From: Verrucomicrobiales bacterium
Lineage (GTDB): Bacteria > Verrucomicrobiota > Verrucomicrobiia > Limisphaerales > UBA11320
Assembly (NCBI GenBank): GCA_003452185.1
Contig: DMJJ01000582.1
Coordinates: 1-9,364, forward strand
DNA: 9,364 nt
Direction of reading: 5' to 3'
How positions within the stretch are numbered: position 1 is the stretch's first letter; the number at the start of each line of letters is the position of its first letter. The position numbers and the translations under genes were made by a program. Below, piece by piece: positions 6,038 to 9,364 of the stretch. The notes below the pieces were generated by a model. It was not told the origin of the DNA. It saw only the letters and a program-made list of their open reading frames with translations, and did not search any database.

Positions 6038-7744
6038 ATGACATCCCGCTCCCGGTCCACGTCGTCGAGGCGATACGTCCTAGGCATCGATTTTGGCACC
6101 CTCTCGGGGCGAGCCCTGGTGGTCGATGCCGCCACGGGGGAGGAGGTCTCAACCGCCGTGCATGAGTATCCGCACGGATCGATCGAGGAGCACCTCCCCG
6201 GCGGCACCGACCGCCTGCCACCGGAGTTCGCCCTCCAGCACCCGGGCGATTACCTCGAAGTGCTCTTCAAGGCGGTGCCGAAGGCACTCCGGCAGGCCGG
6301 CATCCGCCCGGAGCAGGTGGTGGGGATCGGCACCGATTTCACCTCCTGCACGATCCTCCCGACCAAGGCCGACGGCACCCCGCTCTGCCTGGACCCGGCC
6401 TGGCGACGCGAGCCCCACGCGTGGGTGAAGCTCTGGAAACATCACGCCGCCCAACCCGAGGCCGACCGCATCAACGAGGTGGGACTCGCGCGCAAGGAGC
6501 GGTTCATCCGCGCGTACGGAGGACGTTACTCCAGCGAATGGTTCTTCTCCAAAGTGCTGGAAACCCTTCGCAAGGCACCCGGGGTTTACAAGGCCGCCGA
6601 CCGGATCCTGGAGGCGGGGGACTGGATCGTCTGGCAACTCTGCGGGGTGGAGCGGCGGTGCATCTCTGCAGCGGGCTTCAAGGCCATGGCCGTCTACCCG
6701 GATGGCAACGGGGGATGGACCTACCCGTCGCGGGAATTCTTCCGGGCCCTTCACCCGAAGCTTGAGAATGTCGTCGAGCAGAAGCTCTCCACCGACTTCG
6801 CCCCCCTTGGATCAAAGGCCGGCGGGTTGACCCCGGCAATGGCCCGGCGGATGGGACTCCTCCCCGGCACCCCGGTGGCGGTTGGAAACATCGATGCCCA
6901 TGTGGCCGTCCCGGCCTGCGGCGTCACGGAGGCCGGCAACCTGGTGATGATCATGGGCACCTCCACCTGCCATCTCCTCGTGGGGGACCGGCGACAGGAG
7001 GTGGAGGGAATGTGCGGGGTGGTGGCGGACGGGGTGATCCCGGGCTCCTGGGGATACGAGGCGGGGCAGGCAGGGGTGGGAGACATGTTCGCCTGGTACA
7101 TGAACCACGGAGTCCCGGGCGCCACTCTGGCTGCCGCACGACGCGAGAAGATTGATCCGTACGAGCTCCTGGAGCGGCAGGCGGCGGCCCTGGCCCCGGG
7201 GGAATCCGGGCTCCTGGCCCTGGATTGGTGGAACGGGTGCCGGTCGGTCCTCATGGACTCCGACCTCAGCGGCTTGCTGGTGGGGGCGACCCTCGGGACG
7301 CGCCCGCACGAGATCTACCGGGCGATGATCGAGTCGACGGCCTTTGGGACCCGACGGATCATCGAGGCCTTCACCACCCAGGGGGTCGCCATCGAGCGCC
7401 TGGTCGGGTGCGGCGGCCTGGCGAAGAAGAATCCGCTCCTGATGCAGATTTACGCCGACGTGACCGGACGGCCCATCGTGGTGGCGGAGTCGGACCAAAC
7501 CTGCGCCCTCGGCTCGGCCATGCACGGGGCGGTGGCTGCCGGCCTCTACCCCGACATGAGGGGCGCGGCACGGTCGATGGCCAGGGTCGAGCGGAAGGCC
7601 TACCGGCCCAACCGCGCGAACCGGAGGATCTACGACGAGCTCTACTCGACCTACCTCGCCCTGTACGACACCCTTGGCCGCGATCCGAAGAGCCCGATGA
7701 AAACGCTCCGCCGCCTCCGAAAGCAGGCGCTTGGGATCCGCTGA
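6038..7744 (+). CDS. araB: Ribulokinase (L-ribulokinase)
   Basis: This cytoplasmic FGGY-family kinase phosphorylates L-ribulose to L-ribulose 5-phosphate, the second step of L-arabinose catabolism (EC 2.7.1.16). Its 568 residues match the usual AraB length. Visible landmarks, in order, are the N-terminal phosphate loop VLGIDFGTLSGRALVVD, GIGTDFTSCTILP, HAWVKLWKHHAA, YGGRYSSEWFFSK, the conserved NIDAH with probable catalytic base D286, MGTSTCHLL, SWGYEAGQAGVGDMFAWY, DWWNGCRS and the C-terminal GCGGLAKKNPLLMQIYADV. The HAWVKLWKHHA and GTSTCHLL stretches separate it from glycerol and xylulose kinases. A 12-residue Ser/Arg-rich leader precedes the fold; no other nearby start exists and no clear ribosome-binding site is present. 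araA and araD are not in the window, so the rest of the pathway must be elsewhere. A dehydrogenase-like gene follows after 10 bp, probably in the same transcript. Confidence 0.94.
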   Translation: MTSRSRSTSSRRYVLGIDFGTLSGRALVVDAATGEEVSTAVHEYPHGSIEEHLPGGTDRLPPEFALQHPGDYLEVLFKAVPKALRQAGIRPEQVVGIGTDFTSCTILPTKADGTPLCLDPAWRREPHAWVKLWKHHAAQPEADRINEVGLARKERFIRAYGGRYSSEWFFSKVLETLRKAPGVYKAADRILEAGDWIVWQLCGVERRCISAAGFKAMAVYPDGNGGWTYPSREFFRALHPKLENVVEQKLSTDFAPLGSKAGGLTPAMARRMGLLPGTPVAVGNIDAHVAVPACGVTEAGNLVMIMGTSTCHLLVGDRRQEVEGMCGVVADGVIPGSWGYEAGQAGVGDMFAWYMNHGVPGATLAAARREKIDPYELLERQAAALAPGESGLLALDWWNGCRSVLMDSDLSGLLVGATLGTRPHEIYRAMIESTAFGTRRIIEAFTTQGVAIERLVGCGGLAKKNPLLMQIYADVTGRPIVVAESDQTCALGSAMHGAVAAGLYPDMRGAARSMARVERKAYRPNRANRRIYDELYSTYLALYDTLGRDPKSPMKTLRRLRKQALGIR

Positions 7745-7754
7745 CACAAAAACC

Positions 7755-9212
7755 ATGAAACCGCTCCCCTCCCTGCTACTCCCCCTCTGCGCCCTGCTGC
7801 TCGCCCTCGGGACCCCGCTCAAGGCTGCCGACGGCTCCCCGGCGGCCCCCGCCCCCGCCGCCGAGGCCGTGGTCGATCCGATCCGCAAGGTGGTCCTCAC
7901 CCCGCCGTGCGAGGACCCGATGGAGCTCGCCCCCCTTCCGGATGGCCGGGTCCTCTTCATCGAGCGGGGTGGCACGATCAAGCTCTGGCGCCCCGAACCC
8001 GCCGGGGTGCAAACCATCGCCACCCTGCCGGTGTTCCACAACTTCAACGGATCGAAGCAGGGAGGGTGGGAGGACGGGCTGATCGGGGTGACCCTGGATC
8101 CCGGGTTCACCACCAACCGGTGGCTCTACTTCTACTACTCGCCCACGAACGCGAGCGAGAACCGGGTGAGCCGGTTCCAGTTCACCGGGGAGGGCGTGGA
8201 CCTCGCCTCGGAGCGGGTGCTGCTCAAGGTGGCCACGCAGCGCGACATCTGCTGCCATGCGGGGGGATCCCTTGCCTTCGACGGCGCCGGGAACCTCCTG
8301 ATCTCCACGGGGGACAACACCAATCCGTTTGAATCGGAAGGGTACGCGCCGATCGATTACCGGCCCGGTCGCTACGGGTGGGACGCGGGAAAGTCCTCCG
8401 GCAACACCGCCGACCTGCGGGGCAAGATCCTCCGGATCCATCCCGAACCGGACGGCACCTATACGATCCCAGCCGGCAACCTGTTCGCGCCGGGAACCCC
8501 CCGCACACGTCCCGAGATCTTCGTCATGGGATGCCGCAATCCGTTCCGCATCAGCATCGACAAGCCGACCGGAACCCTCTTCTGGGGAGAGGTGGGGCCG
8601 GATGCCCAGGGGCCAAGCCCCGAGCGCGGACCGGCAGGGTTTGATGAGTTCAACCGGACCCGTACGGCAGGGAACTTCGGATGGCCGTTCGTGATCGCGG
8701 ACAACAAGCCGTATCGCTACTTCGATTTCGCCACCCGCACCCCGGGCTCGCTGGTCGATGTGCAAAAGCCCGAGAACCGTTCGCCAATGAACACCGGCCT
8801 CACGGAGCTTCCCGCGGCCCAGCCCGCCTGGATCTGGTATCCGTACGCAGCGTCCACCCGGTTCCCCACGCTCGGATCGGGGGGCAGGACCGCCTGCGCC
8901 GGGCCCCTGTATCACTTCGATGAAAAGCTCGCCTCATCCCGCAAGCTGCCGCGCCAGTACGACAACACCCTGTTCCTCTACGATTGGGCAAGAAACTGGA
9001 TCCGCGCCGTGAAGCTCGACACCGGGGGGAATATCCTCTCGATCCGGCCCTTCGCGGCCCACATCCCGTTGAAGCGCCCCGTGGAGATGGAGCTCGGGCC
9101 CGACGGATGCCTGTACGTGATCGAGTTCGGCACCAACTGGGAGAAAAACAAGGATTCCCAGGTCATACGCCTGGAGTCCACCGGCCCGGGGGAAGCCCCG
9201 CAGGGTCAGTAG
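7755..9212 (+). CDS. Secreted PQQ-dependent sugar dehydrogenase-like beta-propeller (glucose/sorbosone dehydrogenase family)
   Basis: This protein of 485 residues probably oxidises sugars with pyrroloquinoline quinone outside the inner membrane. A type I signal peptide covers residues 1-24 (MKPLPSLLLPLCALLLALG and TPLKA), with cleavage predicted before AD. Family landmarks are MELAPLPDGRVLFIERGGTI, GLIGVTLDPGF, CCHAGGSLAF (H168, corresponding to the catalytic-base histidine of soluble glucose dehydrogenase), LLISTGDNTNPF, NTADLRGKILRI, RPEIFVMGCRNPFRISID, FWGEVGPDA and NFGWPF. Many relatives carry extra ThuA, PKD-like or c-type cytochrome domains; this one stops right after the propeller and has no CXXCH motif, so an electron acceptor must be separate. 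An upstream ATG at 7731 lies inside araB and would put eight residues before the signal peptide, so 7755 is preferred. It follows araB by 10 bp without a good ribosome-binding site, suggesting coupling. Its end overlaps a convergent gene by 7 bp. The substrate is not known. Confidence 0.87.
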   Translation: MKPLPSLLLPLCALLLALGTPLKAADGSPAAPAPAAEAVVDPIRKVVLTPPCEDPMELAPLPDGRVLFIERGGTIKLWRPEPAGVQTIATLPVFHNFNGSKQGGWEDGLIGVTLDPGFTTNRWLYFYYSPTNASENRVSRFQFTGEGVDLASERVLLKVATQRDICCHAGGSLAFDGAGNLLISTGDNTNPFESEGYAPIDYRPGRYGWDAGKSSGNTADLRGKILRIHPEPDGTYTIPAGNLFAPGTPRTRPEIFVMGCRNPFRISIDKPTGTLFWGEVGPDAQGPSPERGPAGFDEFNRTRTAGNFGWPFVIADNKPYRYFDFATRTPGSLVDVQKPENRSPMNTGLTELPAAQPAWIWYPYAASTRFPTLGSGGRTACAGPLYHFDEKLASSRKLPRQYDNTLFLYDWARNWIRAVKLDTGGNILSIRPFAAHIPLKRPVEMELGPDGCLYVIEFGTNWEKNKDSQVIRLESTGPGEAPQGQ

Positions 9213-9364
9213 ACGCACTCGAGCCGGATGACCTCGCCGCACTTGCAGCGGATCGTCACACCGGTGACTTTGTCCCCTTCCTTTTGAACCTCCACGGCAG
9301 GGTCGCCGTGGGCCGGATGCCCCCGGGCCGCCGAGGCCGGGGTGGCGGGAACGGCGTCCAGACG
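9206..9364 (-). CDS. C-terminal part of a minus-strand gene with a CxC...C motif (partial, 5' end outside window)
   Basis: Reading the complement from the window edge gives an open frame of 52 residues ending in TGA (complement of 9206-9208). An Ala/Pro-rich start (residues 4-18) is followed by a compact polar end, VEVQKEGDKVTGVTIRCKCG and then EVIRLECVY. The strand alternation and the cysteines at visible residues 40, 42 and 50 suggest a small beta-hairpin, possibly metal-binding. I do not recognise the family with certainty; I have the impression that C-terminal motifs of this type recur in Verrucomicrobiota proteins. No function can be given from this fragment. The stop lies inside the 3' end of the dehydrogenase gene on the other strand. 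The frame is supported by its compositionally sensible residues and by clean termination where the neighbouring gene ends. Confidence 0.7.
   Translation of the reverse strand, partial: RLDAVPATPASAARGHPAHGDPAVEVQKEGDKVTGVTIRCKCGEVIRLECVY

Noticed and set aside
7731..7754. Eight-residue N-terminal extension of the dehydrogenase
   Set aside because: It would overlap the araB end and put polar residues before an otherwise standard signal peptide that starts at 7755.
6812..8116. Minus-strand frame of 434 codons opposite araB and the start of the dehydrogenase gene
   Set aside because: It spans two unmistakable plus-strand genes with family motifs; its product has no recognisable features.
7776..8915. 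Minus-strand frame of 379 codons opposite the dehydrogenase gene
   Set aside because: Low-complexity Gly/Arg/Glu composition, entirely inside a gene with a signal peptide and conserved propeller motifs.
9213..9364. Treating the end of the window as non-coding
   Set aside because: The complement carries an uninterrupted frame with a sensible C-terminus, so it is annotated as a partial minus-strand gene.

Overview
The window is a GC-rich, densely coding bacterial chromosome segment. The style points to Verrucomicrobiota or a relative in the PVC group. Three things suggest this: very high third-position GC (which also produces many long shadow frames), a secreted glucose/sorbosone-dehydrogenase-type propeller of a kind I associate with Verrucomicrobiota, Planctomycetota and Bacteroidota, and a minus-strand gene ending in a CKCGE-type cysteine motif. 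The lineage is an inference. There is no rRNA or other taxonomic marker in the window, and I see no IS element, tRNA, CRISPR array or integration site.

Region 1 (about 68-2994) is a compact YtrA-type regulator/ABC exporter operon. It holds a short GntR-family repressor, an ABC-2-type ATPase and a large membrane protein, joined by two ATGA stop/start overlaps. A perfect 8+8 bp inverted repeat lies over the probable promoter, and a second small hairpin lies in the leader. Together they suggest autoregulation and argue for a start at 138 rather than at the upstream ATG at 99. The permease looks like two ABC-2 halves fused into one chain.

Region 2 (about 3018-5937) is an uncharacterised two-gene unit. 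A 657-residue all-helical protein built largely of about 50-residue tandem repeats is coupled by ATGA overlap to a 296-residue probable lipoprotein with a TPR-like segment. I recognise neither as a named family. This pair is the best candidate in the window for something undescribed.

Region 3 (6038-9212) carries a full-length L-ribulokinase (araB) and, 10 bp downstream, a signal-peptide-bearing PQQ-dependent sugar-dehydrogenase-like beta-propeller. The first phosphorylates a pentulose in the cytoplasm and the second probably oxidises sugars outside the inner membrane. Arabinose isomerase and the epimerase are not in the window.

Region 4 (9206-9364) is the C-terminal end of a convergent minus-strand gene whose stop codon overlaps the end of the dehydrogenase gene by 7 bp. 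Its start lies outside the window.
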